A DNA stretch of 9,703 bases, from the NCBI GenBank assembly GCA_036720245.1, contig DAIMNI010000074.1, positions 1 to 9,703 on the forward strand. Reading direction: 5' to 3'. Source of the DNA: JAAZMA01 sp036720245 (GTDB lineage Bacteria; Bacillota; Clostridia; Tissierellales; Tepidimicrobiaceae). The translations under genes were made by a program, and so were the position numbers. This document shows positions 1-5,901 of this stretch, in pieces; position 1 is the stretch's first letter, and every line of letters starts with the position of its first letter. Under the pieces are notes generated by a model. The model was not told where the DNA came from and searched no databases. It saw nothing but the letters and a program-made list of their open reading frames with translations.

Positions 1-63
1 TAAAAACTCAGCTAATGTCTTATCGGAATCTTTCATTTTAACGCCAAGAGCGTTAAATGTCAT
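1..63 (-). CDS. Start of a leftward gene of unknown function (partial)
   Basis: Reading the minus strand from an ATG at 63-61 gives 21 open codons (MTFNALGVKMKDSDKTLAEFL) that run off the left edge. An in-frame TAA lies directly before the ATG. A purine-rich GGGATGGGG at 78-70 sits six bases upstream and can serve as ribosome binding site. A promoter with good spacing lies about 60 bases further upstream. I do not recognise the family from so few residues. An 8-bp hairpin (37-57) covers codons 3 to 9. A second in-frame ATG at 36-34 is a possible alternative start but has no ribosome binding site. The gene is divergent from the recombinase at 250. Confidence 0.45.
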   Translation of the reverse strand, partial: MTFNALGVKMKDSDKTLAEFL

Positions 64-121
64 TTACGACCCCATCCCTAACAGAAAAGGGCATAAAAAT
101 GACTAAAACATCAACGAAGAT

Positions 122-150
122 ATTATATATAATAGAGATAAAATGGTAAA
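122..150 (-). promoter_or_regulatory. Promoter for the leftward gene
   Basis: On the minus strand TTTACC (150-145) and TATAAT (127-122) are separated by exactly 17 bases, a good match to a housekeeping sigma promoter. It would start transcription about 50 bases before the ATG at 63. A plus-strand TATAAT at 128-133 overlaps it but has no convincing -35 box; it could serve the divergent recombinase. Confidence 0.5.
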
Positions 151-186
151 GTAAAAATTCATAGAAATATACTTAGCACTAAAAAC

Positions 187-226
187 GAATCTACAACTAT
201 ACATACAGTAAATGTAGGTTCTTTTT
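187..226 (+). terminator. Terminator-like hairpin before the recombinase
   Basis: GAATCTACA (187-195) pairs with TGTAGGTTC (213-221), giving nine base pairs including one G:U, and is followed by five T. The 17-base loop is long for a terminator. It sits 24 bases before the recombinase start, so it may act as an attenuator or end an upstream transcript. Confidence 0.35.
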
Positions 227-249
227 ACCTAAGAAAAAGGGGGACTAAT

Positions 250-1409
250 ATGCTAATGACTGAAGCCATGAAAAGATATAAGAAACATCTAGAATTTAGA
301 AATCTATCACCTAATACCATTAATGGATATATGAAAGAACTAAAGTATCTAAGAAAGCATTTAGAAGAAAAAAAGAATTCTAGCATATATGTAGATGAAA
401 TAAAGCTAGAAGATATTGAAAGCTTTATTTCATCTAAGAAAGATGCAGGGGTAGTTATATCAAGTATTAATAGATTTATTAGCATTATAAAAGGGTTTTA
501 CAATTACCTTAAAAATAGGGGTATAGTGGATAACGATCCTACAAGAAAAATAGAAACCTATAGAAATTTAAATAAACCAAAAAGAGATGTCCTAACAGAA
601 GAAGAAATAGATATATTAATAGCTAATATCGAAGATGAAATAGTAAAATATGTAGTCTTTACTATAGCAAATACGGGACTAAGAATATCAGAACTAACTA
701 ATCTAAAGCTAGAGAATGTAGATATGGAAAATAGAATAATATATGTAGTATGTGGTAAGGGTGGAAAGAATAGAGTAATCCCTATTAATGAGAAACTACA
801 TAAAGTATTAGATAGATATTTAAAAGAAATAAGACCAGATGTAGAGTCAAATTAAGTAGACAATGGACTAATACTAAGATAAAAGAAGCAGTAGAAAACC
901 TAGGATGGAATAAAGACATTACAAGCCACAATCTAAGACACAGTTTTGCTACAAATTTAATAGTAAATGATGTAAATATAGTATCAGTACAAAAACTACT
1001 AGGACACTCAGATTTGAGAACTACATCAATATATCTACACCAATCATTAGATGATTTGAAAAATGCAGTCAATTCATTGGATGAGGATAAAATTAATACT
1101 GATGATATTTATAAGGTAGAAATAGACTCTAAATATATGGGCACGTTAGAATTACTATATGAAAAGGAAGATAAATTAAAAGAAATACTAGAGGACAAGA
1201 GAATAGTAGGAGAAATACCCAAATACTCTATACCAGGAACATCAAAATCTAGAAGCATATATATAAGTGATTTATTATCAAGACTTATAATAGATTTTTC
1301 AGAAACCAAGAGTATAAGTCAAAAAGAAATAGTAGAATCGGCTGTGGTAGAGTACCTTATGAATTATGGATATAGGGAAGAAGTAGGACTACTGTTAGGT
1401 AGGAAATAA
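250..1409 (+). pseudogene. Tyrosine recombinase/integrase, frameshifted, with a C-terminal RHH-like extension
   Basis: The gene starts at ATG 250 behind AAGGGGG (237-243). The first 201 codons hold the SAM-like core-binding domain (about residues 5-95) and the first half of the catalytic domain, with catalytic Arg in NTGLRISEL (residue 145) and the beta-hairpin Lys in GKGGK (residue 170). That frame stops at 853-855. The rest continues in another frame, open from at least 843 to 1409, with the HNLRH box (His 927, Arg 936), the LLGH box (His 1005) and the nucleophile Tyr at 1032-1034. All catalytic residues are therefore present but split over two frames. Compared with the family, roughly ten residues between RPDVES and LSRQW also seem missing, so a deletion rather than a single-base slip is likely. 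After the usual recombinase end about 110 extra residues follow; the last 55 resemble a ribbon-helix-helix fold. As read, no full-length enzyme can be made. Substrate site unknown. Confidence 0.85.
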
Positions 1410-1426
1410 ATAAAGTATTGGTGCCA

Positions 1427-1473
1427 GATGGCAGAGGGACGCTTTGTTTGCCATAAAAATTTGAACCCGGTAC
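1427..1473. repeat. Dispersed intergenic repeat, copy A
   Basis: The stretch beginning GATGGCAGAGGGACG is nearly identical to one at 4212: 28 of 31 bases by eye, with three transitions. Both copies form a TGGCARA/TTTGCCA hairpin (here 1429-1435 with 1447-1453) and are followed by TTTGAACCYGG. A preceding TGCCA (1422-1426) can also pair with TGGCA (1429-1433), so two hairpins compete. It lies just past the recombinase stop. This looks like a REP-type or MITE-like repeat; no mobilising gene is in the window. Confidence 0.6.
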
Positions 1474-1536
1474 AGCAAGCTCAGGGGAGCAACCCTCCCC
1501 CTCGCAAAGGTACCGGGTACACCCCGACTTTTGTCG
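1465..1536. other. GC-rich nested hairpins of unknown role
   Basis: ACCCGGTAC (1465-1473) pairs perfectly with GTACCGGGT (1510-1518). Inside it GGGGAG (1484-1489) pairs with CTCCCC (1495-1500) around CAACC. A third hairpin CGAC/GTCG (1525-1528 with 1533-1536) follows. GC content here is clearly above the surroundings. The 308-base interval 1410-1717 has no convincing gene. It could be a small RNA, the 3' part of repeat A, or a recombinase attachment region; I cannot decide between these. I do not recognise a known riboswitch. Confidence 0.4.
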
Positions 1537-1562
1537 AAACTTGATAGTAAGCTAAAAATGAA

Positions 1563-1598
1563 CATCTCACAGGTATAAGTACCTGTAAGGTGTTTTTT
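1563..1598 (+). terminator. Strong intrinsic terminator
   Basis: CATCTCACAGGTA (1563-1575) pairs with TACCTGTAAGGTG (1580-1592) around a TAAG loop, with one mismatch and one G:U, and is followed by six T. It ends transcription from the recombinase side or from the structured element before the next operon. Confidence 0.85.
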
Positions 1599-1637
1599 AT
1601 TTTATCACCGTTCTATTTTTAAATTCTCTTGTATATA

Positions 1638-1676
1638 TATTATATAGGGACAAACAGATGCCATATAGTCTATATG
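1638..1676 (+). promoter_or_regulatory. Likely promoter -10 and perfect palindrome before the matrix-like operon
   Basis: A TATTAT box (1638-1643) lies in a very AT-rich run; the best -35 (TTTTTA, 1616-1621) is weak. About 20 bases downstream is a perfect 15-base palindrome, CATATAGTCTATATG (1662-1676), followed by a second dyad AAACCTTACAAGGTTT (1680-1695). Both lie between the presumed transcription start and the ribosome binding site at 1709. The placement suits a repressor operator or a 5' UTR structure; no regulator is identified. Confidence 0.4.
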
Positions 1677-1717
1677 TGGAAACCTTACAAGGTTTAAAAA
1701 CAGAAGAAAGGAGGGTA

Positions 1718-2725
1718 ATGATTTTGGGAAATTATAAAGCTTGGAAAAAAGCATTAGGATTTGTTTTTATTGGAATTGCTATTGCCTTAATATTTACCCT
1801 AACTGATACTTATTCTTTGTATCAAAATAAAGGGGAAGGTGATGGACAAGTAATAGCAGCTTCAAGAGAAGACATTGTAAAGAATATAGAAATAATATAT
1901 GAAGACCATATACCTATATTAAGGCTAGAAAAAGGCAATGGAGTAGATTATTCTCCTATTATATTTTTCTCCTTAGAAGGCGAGTTAGAAGACTATGTGC
2001 TTCATATAAATTCAGTAAAATTAGACGGTATAGAAGAGACACCTATTGTTCCAAATGTAAACTTACCTCAAGCTATGTCATTATTAATAGGTCCTAAGGA
2101 AGAGCTTACAGGAACCCTAAGAATTAAACATCTAAATGAATTTATAGATGAGGCTATAGATATAAGTTTATCTAAGGAATATCTATTAAGTAGATACTTT
2201 TATGATAGGGGATTAGAAAATTACAGCAAGGATTATTTATCTTATAAGGAAAAGGGTGAATTAATTGATTTAATTAAAGGCTCCCTCTTTTATGCGGAAA
2301 AATATTTAGAATGGGAAAGAGTAGAGTGGGAAGAGGACTATAATTGGATAAGTAAAGTAAATGTCTCTAACAATCAAATGGAATTAATAGATACAATAGC
2401 ACCTAATTTACTAGAATATAATGAGAGATTATATGAGGTATTTGAAATAGTGCTAGAAGATCTTATGAAGGAAATAGAAAAAAATAACATTTTAACTAGG
2501 GAAAATGCAGAATTATTATCTGAAATAAAGGAATTATCATCTGAAACAGAAGAATTAAGGGGGGAGATAAATAGCCTTTATGGACATGTTTCTGTACTGG
2601 AAGCACAAATTAATGAATTAACTAGTATGCTAAATAGTCAACCGGCACCAGAAGATTCAGAGGAGCCTAATTCTCAGGAAGAATTAGGGGAGCCCAAGTC
2701 AGATATAAATCTTCCCATAGATTAG
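1718..2725 (+). CDS. Membrane-anchored coiled-coil protein, first gene of the sipW/tasA-like operon
   Basis: The protein has 335 residues and I do not recognise a family. A positively charged N-terminus (KAWKK) precedes one hydrophobic segment (about 13-29), so it should be anchored with the rest outside the membrane. Residues about 40-165 look like a beta-rich domain. Residues about 175-245 are helical and acidic. Residues about 245-306 form a heptad-like coiled coil (LTRENAELLSEIKELSSE), followed by a Pro/Glu-rich tail. The start is uncertain: AGGAGG (1709-1714) lies only three bases before ATG 1718 and nine before TTG 1724. The upstream ATG at 1658 has no ribosome binding site and overlaps a palindrome. 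The stop is 19 bases before sipW, so they share an operon. By position it parallels TapA, which assists TasA fibre assembly in Bacillus, but I see no TapA sequence signature; a surface anchoring or assembly role is inference. Confidence 0.75.
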   Translation: MILGNYKAWKKALGFVFIGIAIALIFTLTDTYSLYQNKGEGDGQVIAASREDIVKNIEIIYEDHIPILRLEKGNGVDYSPIIFFSLEGELEDYVLHINSVKLDGIEETPIVPNVNLPQAMSLLIGPKEELTGTLRIKHLNEFIDEAIDISLSKEYLLSRYFYDRGLENYSKDYLSYKEKGELIDLIKGSLFYAEKYLEWERVEWEEDYNWISKVNVSNNQMELIDTIAPNLLEYNERLYEVFEIVLEDLMKEIEKNNILTRENAELLSEIKELSSETEELRGEINSLYGHVSVLEAQINELTSMLNSQPAPEDSEEPNSQEELGEPKSDINLPID

Positions 2726-2744
2726 GGAACGGAGGAGATACTAT

Positions 2745-3242
2745 ATGAAAAAAATCCTTAATTGGATAATCAATATGATATGTGGATTGTTGTTAGTGTT
2801 AGTTATTTTAATATTTATTAGCAAATTTGGTAAGTTTGATACAATATTTGGATTTACACCTTTAAAAGTATTATCTGGCTCAATGGAGCCAGCCATTAAA
2901 ACTGGAGATTTAATTATTGTAAAAAATATAGATGATTTTGATATTAAAAATGGAGACATAATTACCTATAAAACAAGTCTGGATACCCTTGTTACACATA
3001 GAGTTGTAGGAATTTCAAATGAGAATGGTGAACTTAAGTTTAAAACTAAAGGGGATGCAAATAATGTTGAAGATAGGGGATTAATTTCAGGAAATGATAT
3101 TGCAGGTAAATATATACTTCGTTTACCAAAGCTTGGGTACTTTTCAGATTTAATGGTTAAACCTATAGGTTTTTTATTATTCTTTGTATTGCCTATAATA
3201 ATATTATTGGGAAGGGAAATTGTTAATTTTGATAAAGTTTGA
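2745..3242 (+). CDS. sipW: ER-type signal peptidase I, SipW
   Basis: The 165-residue membrane protease should remove signal peptides from a small set of substrates, here most likely the next gene's product. It has an N-terminal membrane segment (about 11-26), the catalytic serine in SGSMEP (Ser46), and His85 in LVTHRVVG where ordinary bacterial signal peptidases carry lysine. Asp104 or Asp110 in GDANNVED completes the ER-type set. A second hydrophobic segment (about 142-158) lies near the C-terminus. Ser46 and His85 fall almost where the catalytic residues of Bacillus subtilis SipW lie. GGAGGAG (2731-2737) is a good ribosome binding site seven bases before the ATG. The gene lies between the coiled-coil protein and the TasA-like gene, matching the tapA-sipW-tasA order. 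Confidence 0.93.
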   Translation: MKKILNWIINMICGLLLVLVILIFISKFGKFDTIFGFTPLKVLSGSMEPAIKTGDLIIVKNIDDFDIKNGDIITYKTSLDTLVTHRVVGISNENGELKFKTKGDANNVEDRGLISGNDIAGKYILRLPKLGYFSDLMVKPIGFLLFFVLPIIILLGREIVNFDKV

Positions 3243-3262
3243 AAATCCTAAAATTATTTTCT

Positions 3263-3316
3263 GGGGGGTGTTGGGGTTTAAGCAGGGGGATTTTCAACTT
3301 ATATATAAAAAGGGGG
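3263..3316 (+). promoter_or_regulatory. G-rich tracts ending in the ribosome binding site of the TasA-like gene
   Basis: The 80-base gap after sipW carries runs of six, four and five G (3263-3268, 3273-3276, 3285-3289), then a fourth run of five G (3312-3316) that is also the ribosome binding site. Four G-runs allow an RNA G-quadruplex that would hide the binding site. The last loop is long, so this is only a possibility. No separate promoter is visible in the gap. Confidence 0.3.
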
Positions 3317-3322
3317 ATAAAC

Positions 3323-4198
3323 ATGAACAATAAAAAGAGATTAAGTTTATTGGTAATTGTGGTGTTGGCATTATCACTAGCATTAGGAACTTCTGCTTAT
3401 TATAAAAAGACTTTTACTAGTGATAATAATAAGGTAAGAGCAGCTAAATTTATAGTAGATTCTAATGGTTCTTTAGATGGGAATGAGAAATTTGATTTAA
3501 CAGATGACCCAATTTATCCAGGAGTAGGATTAGAAGTATATAATTTTGAAATAGATAAAACAGGTACAGAAGTACCAGTGAAATATGAAATAACTGTAGT
3601 TCCATATGGCGAATTATTTGAAACAGTCTCAGAGGGAGATAGCCCAGTTGCTTTAACAGTTCTTAGAAAAGTTGGAGATGAGTGGGTAGACATAGGTGGG
3701 TTAGAAGATGTGGTTATAACTCCAGATAATAATCTGGAAGAGTTTAGAATTGATTTAAATTGGGAGCATTCAGGGTATGATATAGCATATCAGGGAAAAT
3801 TAGGAACGGTGAAAATTAATGTAGTAGCTACGCAAACAGATGGGGAAGTAGACCCAGAAGACCCAGAAGATCCGGAAGACCCAGAAGACCCAGATATGCC
3901 AGAATTAACAACTTGGTATTTCAAATGGGGAGGCAGCCAATATGTGGTACTTGAAAATATAGACATTGATGATGCAGAAATATATCAGGTAACTGCTGGC
4001 GGTACAAAACTCGGAAATATAGCCAAAATAGGAAAGGCTCTAGCTGTAAAGACGGGCACACCACATCCTATAGACTCTTATACATTGCATGTCTATGGAC
4101 CTAGACCTTGGGATGGAAGACCCAGAACATTGTTATGGGAAGGGGAAATAAAAAACCCACAATTTAAGGGGGAATTTCCACCTGACCCATACCAATAA
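3323..4198 (+). CDS. Secreted TasA/camelysin-like protein with SipW-type signal peptide
   Basis: The product has 291 residues. The signal peptide has a KKR N-terminus, a hydrophobic core (about 7-22) and a probable cut after GTSA (residue 25). The following stretch, YYKKTFTSDNNKVRAAKF, is typical of SipW substrates. Residues about 40-172 form a beta-strand-rich domain like TasA/camelysin surface and fibre proteins. An acidic-proline linker (177-191, five DPE/DPD units) joins it to a C-terminal domain of about 100 residues rich in Trp, Tyr and Gly (GPRPWDGRPR), which I do not recognise. There are no cysteines. The start at 3323 is set by AAGGGGG (3310-3316) six bases upstream and by the signal peptide; a TTG start at 3239 would add 28 implausible residues. 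It should form or decorate an extracellular fibre or surface layer. Substrate status for SipW is inferred from neighbourhood and signal type. Confidence 0.85.
   Translation: MNNKKRLSLLVIVVLALSLALGTSAYYKKTFTSDNNKVRAAKFIVDSNGSLDGNEKFDLTDDPIYPGVGLEVYNFEIDKTGTEVPVKYEITVVPYGELFETVSEGDSPVALTVLRKVGDEWVDIGGLEDVVITPDNNLEEFRIDLNWEHSGYDIAYQGKLGTVKINVVATQTDGEVDPEDPEDPEDPEDPDMPELTTWYFKWGGSQYVVLENIDIDDAEIYQVTAGGTKLGNIAKIGKALAVKTGTPHPIDSYTLHVYGPRPWDGRPRTLLWEGEIKNPQFKGEFPPDPYQ
3851..3895 (+). repeat. Five in-frame 9-bp tandem repeats (acidic-proline linker)
   Basis: The unit GACCCAGAA is repeated five times with few changes, encoding DPE DPE DPE DPE DPD. Because the unit is a multiple of three, gain or loss of copies would change the spacing between the two domains without breaking the frame. 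Confidence 0.9.
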
Positions 4199-4211
4199 AA
4201 GATATAGCAAA

Positions 4212-4290
4212 GATGGCAAAGGGATGTTTTGTTTGCCATAAATATTTATAAAGATTTGAACCTGGAACTAACATATTAACTTATTAACCT
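4212..4290. repeat. Dispersed intergenic repeat, copy B
   Basis: It matches copy A at 1427 in its first 31 bases, with the stem TGGCAAA (4214-4220) and TTTGCCA (4232-4238) perfect here. It continues with TTTGAACCTGGAACTAAC and an ACTTATTA tail, which resembles copy C at 5840. It lies 13 bases past the TasA-like stop and before the operon's terminator-like stem. Confidence 0.6.
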
Positions 4291-4294
4291 ATCT

Positions 4295-4328
4295 AACCAC
4301 CCAGAGGTATATATACCTTTGGGTGGTT
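4295..4328. terminator. Terminator-like stem after the TasA-like gene
   Basis: AACCACCCAGAGGTA (4295-4309) pairs with TACCTTTGGGTGGTT (4314-4328) around a TATA loop: fifteen base pairs, one of them G:U. No T-run follows on either strand, so termination may be weak or assisted. The AACCACCC/GGGTGGTT ends recur in the terminator at 8850. Confidence 0.65.
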
Positions 4329-4341
4329 CAATAATCTCAAT

Positions 4342-4404
4342 TTGACAATAATATAAATGGATGTTACCATAGTTAAATACATATAATTATATTAACTTAA
4401 CTAT
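4342..4404 (+). promoter_or_regulatory. Promoter and 36-bp operator-like dyad of the MATE gene
   Basis: TTGACA (4342-4347) and TACCAT (4365-4370) are 17 bases apart. A dyad centred between 4386 and 4387 starts on the -10 and spans 4369-4404: ATAGTTAA on the left and TTAACTAT on the right, with the palindrome ATATAATTATAT (4381-4392) on the same centre; 15 of 18 positions pair. The placement suits a repressor that blocks transcription, as MarR-type MepR does for the MATE pump MepA in Staphylococcus. No regulator gene lies beside it. Confidence 0.55.
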
Positions 4405-4416
4405 TTGGAGGATATT

Positions 4417-4509
4417 ATGCTTTTACGAAATACATTAAATCAACCTTTAATAAACACAAAATTTCAGAGTTTGGACATCATATATAATAGCCTTGGAAAT
4501 TCAGAATGA
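4417..4509 (+). CDS. 30-residue leader ORF coupled to the MATE gene
   Basis: ATG 4417 lies six bases after a good ribosome binding site (TTGGAGG, 4405-4411 approximately). The reading frame MLLRNTLNQPLINTKF and onward ends in TGA at 4507-4509, which overlaps the MATE start codon as ATGA. The MATE gene has only a weak site of its own (TTGGAAA about ten bases before its start). Ribosomes finishing this short frame could therefore start the pump by translational coupling. I see no similarity to a known peptide and no obvious arrest motif. It could be a true leader peptide, a small protein, or the remnant of a longer gene. Confidence 0.5.
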   Translation: MLLRNTLNQPLINTKFQSLDIIYNSLGNSE

Positions 4510-5837
4510 AAAATAAATTAGCACAAAATTTTACTATTGCATCTTTATTGAAATTTACTGCTCCAACTACTATTATGCTTGTATTTGTGTCCATGTATCA
4601 AATGGTTGATGGTGTATTTGTATCTAATTTTGTAGGAGAGAATGCTTTATCTGCAATAAATATTGTGTATCCTGTGCCAAGCATTATGATTGCTATTGCT
4701 ATTATGTTGGCGACAGGAGGAAGTGCTGTTGTTGCTAAAAATATGGGTGAAGGAAAAGTAGAAGAAGCAAAACAAAATTTCTCAATGATAATAGGTACGA
4801 CTTTTTTTATTGGCATATTATGTTCGGTCATTGGAATTATTTTTATAGAACCAATGATTCGGGCTTTAGGTGCCACAGATATTTTATTTCAATATTGTTA
4901 TGATTATCTATATACTTTAATTTTGTTCAGCCCAATAGTTATGTTGCAAATGGTTTTTCAAACTTTTCTTGTTACGGCAGGAAAGCCAAACTTTGGATTA
5001 ACCTTGACTGTTATGGGGGGCTTTTTAAATATATTCCTAGATTATTTGTTTATCGTTAAGATGAAAATGGGTGTGAGAGGTGCAGCAATTGGAACTGTTA
5101 TGGGATATGCTATTCCTGCAATAATAGGTGCTATGTATTTTTTACTAAATCGAAAAGGTACACTTTATTTAGTAAAACCCAAATTAAGACTACGAACCCT
5201 TGCACATATTTGTTTAAATGGATCTTCTGAAATGGTTATAAATTTAGCTGCTTCTATTACCACCCTAATGTTTAATAAAATTATGCTTAAATATATGGGA
5301 GAGAATGGTGTTGCGGCTATTACCATTGTTTTATATGCAGAATTTCTGCTTACTTCAATATTTATGGGATTTTCTAGTGGAGTCGCTCCTATTTTTAGCT
5401 ATAATTATGGAAACGAAAATTATACTCAAATCAAAAAGTTGTTTAAGATGAGTATAAGATTAATTGGGATTTTTTCGATTTCAATGTTTGTTATGGCTAT
5501 GGTGTTTGCAAAACCCATTATTTCGGTTTTCGTAAATAGAGGTAGTGCTATATTTGATATTACCTATCGTGGATTTCTTCTATTTTCTATTAGTTATTTA
5601 TTCACAGGGGTTAATATTTTTGCTTCCAGTATGTTTACAGCATTTTCAAATGGAAGGATTTCGGCGATCATTTCATTTTTACGGACCTTTGTATTTTTAG
5701 TATTGAGTTTAATTATATTGCCCATTATAATTGGTTCCGATGGAATTTGGTTATCTGTTCCATTGGCAGAACTTTTATCCTTTGGGGTTTCAATTATGTA
5801 TATCATAAGGAATCGCTATGAATATCATTATTTATAA
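4506..5837 (+). CDS. MATE family efflux transporter
   Basis: The 443-residue membrane protein has about twelve hydrophobic segments in two homologous halves, the usual size and shape of MATE (multidrug and toxic compound extrusion) antiporters, which export drugs or metabolites in exchange for Na+ or H+. Family signatures visible include the N-terminal LLKFTAPTTIMLVFVSMYQMVDGVFV, described here as residues 14-39, the GGSAVVAKNMGEGK segment (about 71-84), TAGKPNFGLTL (about 157-167) and, in the second half, GVAPIFSYNYGNENY (about 286-300). It is closest in feel to the MepA/DinF-like Bacillota group. The frame is intact. It is expressed alone, behind its own promoter, dyad and leader ORF. The substrate cannot be told from sequence. 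Confidence 0.92.
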   Translation: MKNKLAQNFTIASLLKFTAPTTIMLVFVSMYQMVDGVFVSNFVGENALSAINIVYPVPSIMIAIAIMLATGGSAVVAKNMGEGKVEEAKQNFSMIIGTTFFIGILCSVIGIIFIEPMIRALGATDILFQYCYDYLYTLILFSPIVMLQMVFQTFLVTAGKPNFGLTLTVMGGFLNIFLDYLFIVKMKMGVRGAAIGTVMGYAIPAIIGAMYFLLNRKGTLYLVKPKLRLRTLAHICLNGSSEMVINLAASITTLMFNKIMLKYMGENGVAAITIVLYAEFLLTSIFMGFSSGVAPIFSYNYGNENYTQIKKLFKMSIRLIGIFSISMFVMAMVFAKPIISVFVNRGSAIFDITYRGFLLFSISYLFTGVNIFASSMFTAFSNGRISAIISFLRTFVFLVLSLIILPIIIGSDGIWLSVPLAELLSFGVSIMYIIRNRYEYHYL

Positions 5838-5839
5838 AT

Positions 5840-5871
5840 ATTTGTACCAGGTACTGACTTACTGACTTATT
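5840..5871. repeat. Dispersed intergenic repeat, copy C (short form)
   Basis: TTTGTACCAGGTACTGAC followed by ACTTATTA matches the tail of copy B with scattered changes. It contains the palindrome GTACCAGGTAC and two tandem ACTGACTT units (about 5853-5868). It starts right after the MATE stop codon. The hairpin part seen in copies A and B is absent. Confidence 0.45.
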
Positions 5872-5901
5872 ATTGAAACGCTTATCAAAGTAAAAATATA
5901 A

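Noticed and set aside
840..870. Programmed frameshift in the recombinase
   Set aside because: No slippery heptamer is seen and about ten conserved residues are missing at the joint, which fits a deletion.
785..1072. Minus-strand open frame across the recombinase
   Set aside because: It lies opposite conserved recombinase motifs, has no binding site evidence and a composition typical of an antisense shadow. The same applies to the other minus-strand frames at 225-485, 1109-1309, 4598-4876, 6419-6616 and 7143-7394.
1460..1475. tRNA T-arm-like stretch (minus strand GGGTTCAAAT)
   Set aside because: No acceptor stem, anticodon arm or D-arm can be built around it.
1427..1518. c-di-GMP (GEMM-I) riboswitch before the surface operon
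   Set aside because: A few fragments such as GGACGC and GATGGCAG look similar, but the conserved tetraloop, receptor and overall order are not there, and the same bases are repeated at 4212.
1658..1717. Upstream ATG at 1658 as start of the coiled-coil gene
   Set aside because: No ribosome binding site, it overlaps a palindrome, and it places 20 hydrophilic residues before a normal anchor sequence; AGGAGG at 1709 supports 1718 or TTG 1724.
3239..3322. TTG start at 3239 for the TasA-like gene
   Set aside because: It would add 28 residues before a well-formed signal peptide and ignore the AAGGGGG site at 3310.
5873..5888. CcpA cre box before glcT
   Set aside because: The dyad TTGAAACGCTTATCAA lacks the central CG at the right place; kept only as a remark in the promoter entry.
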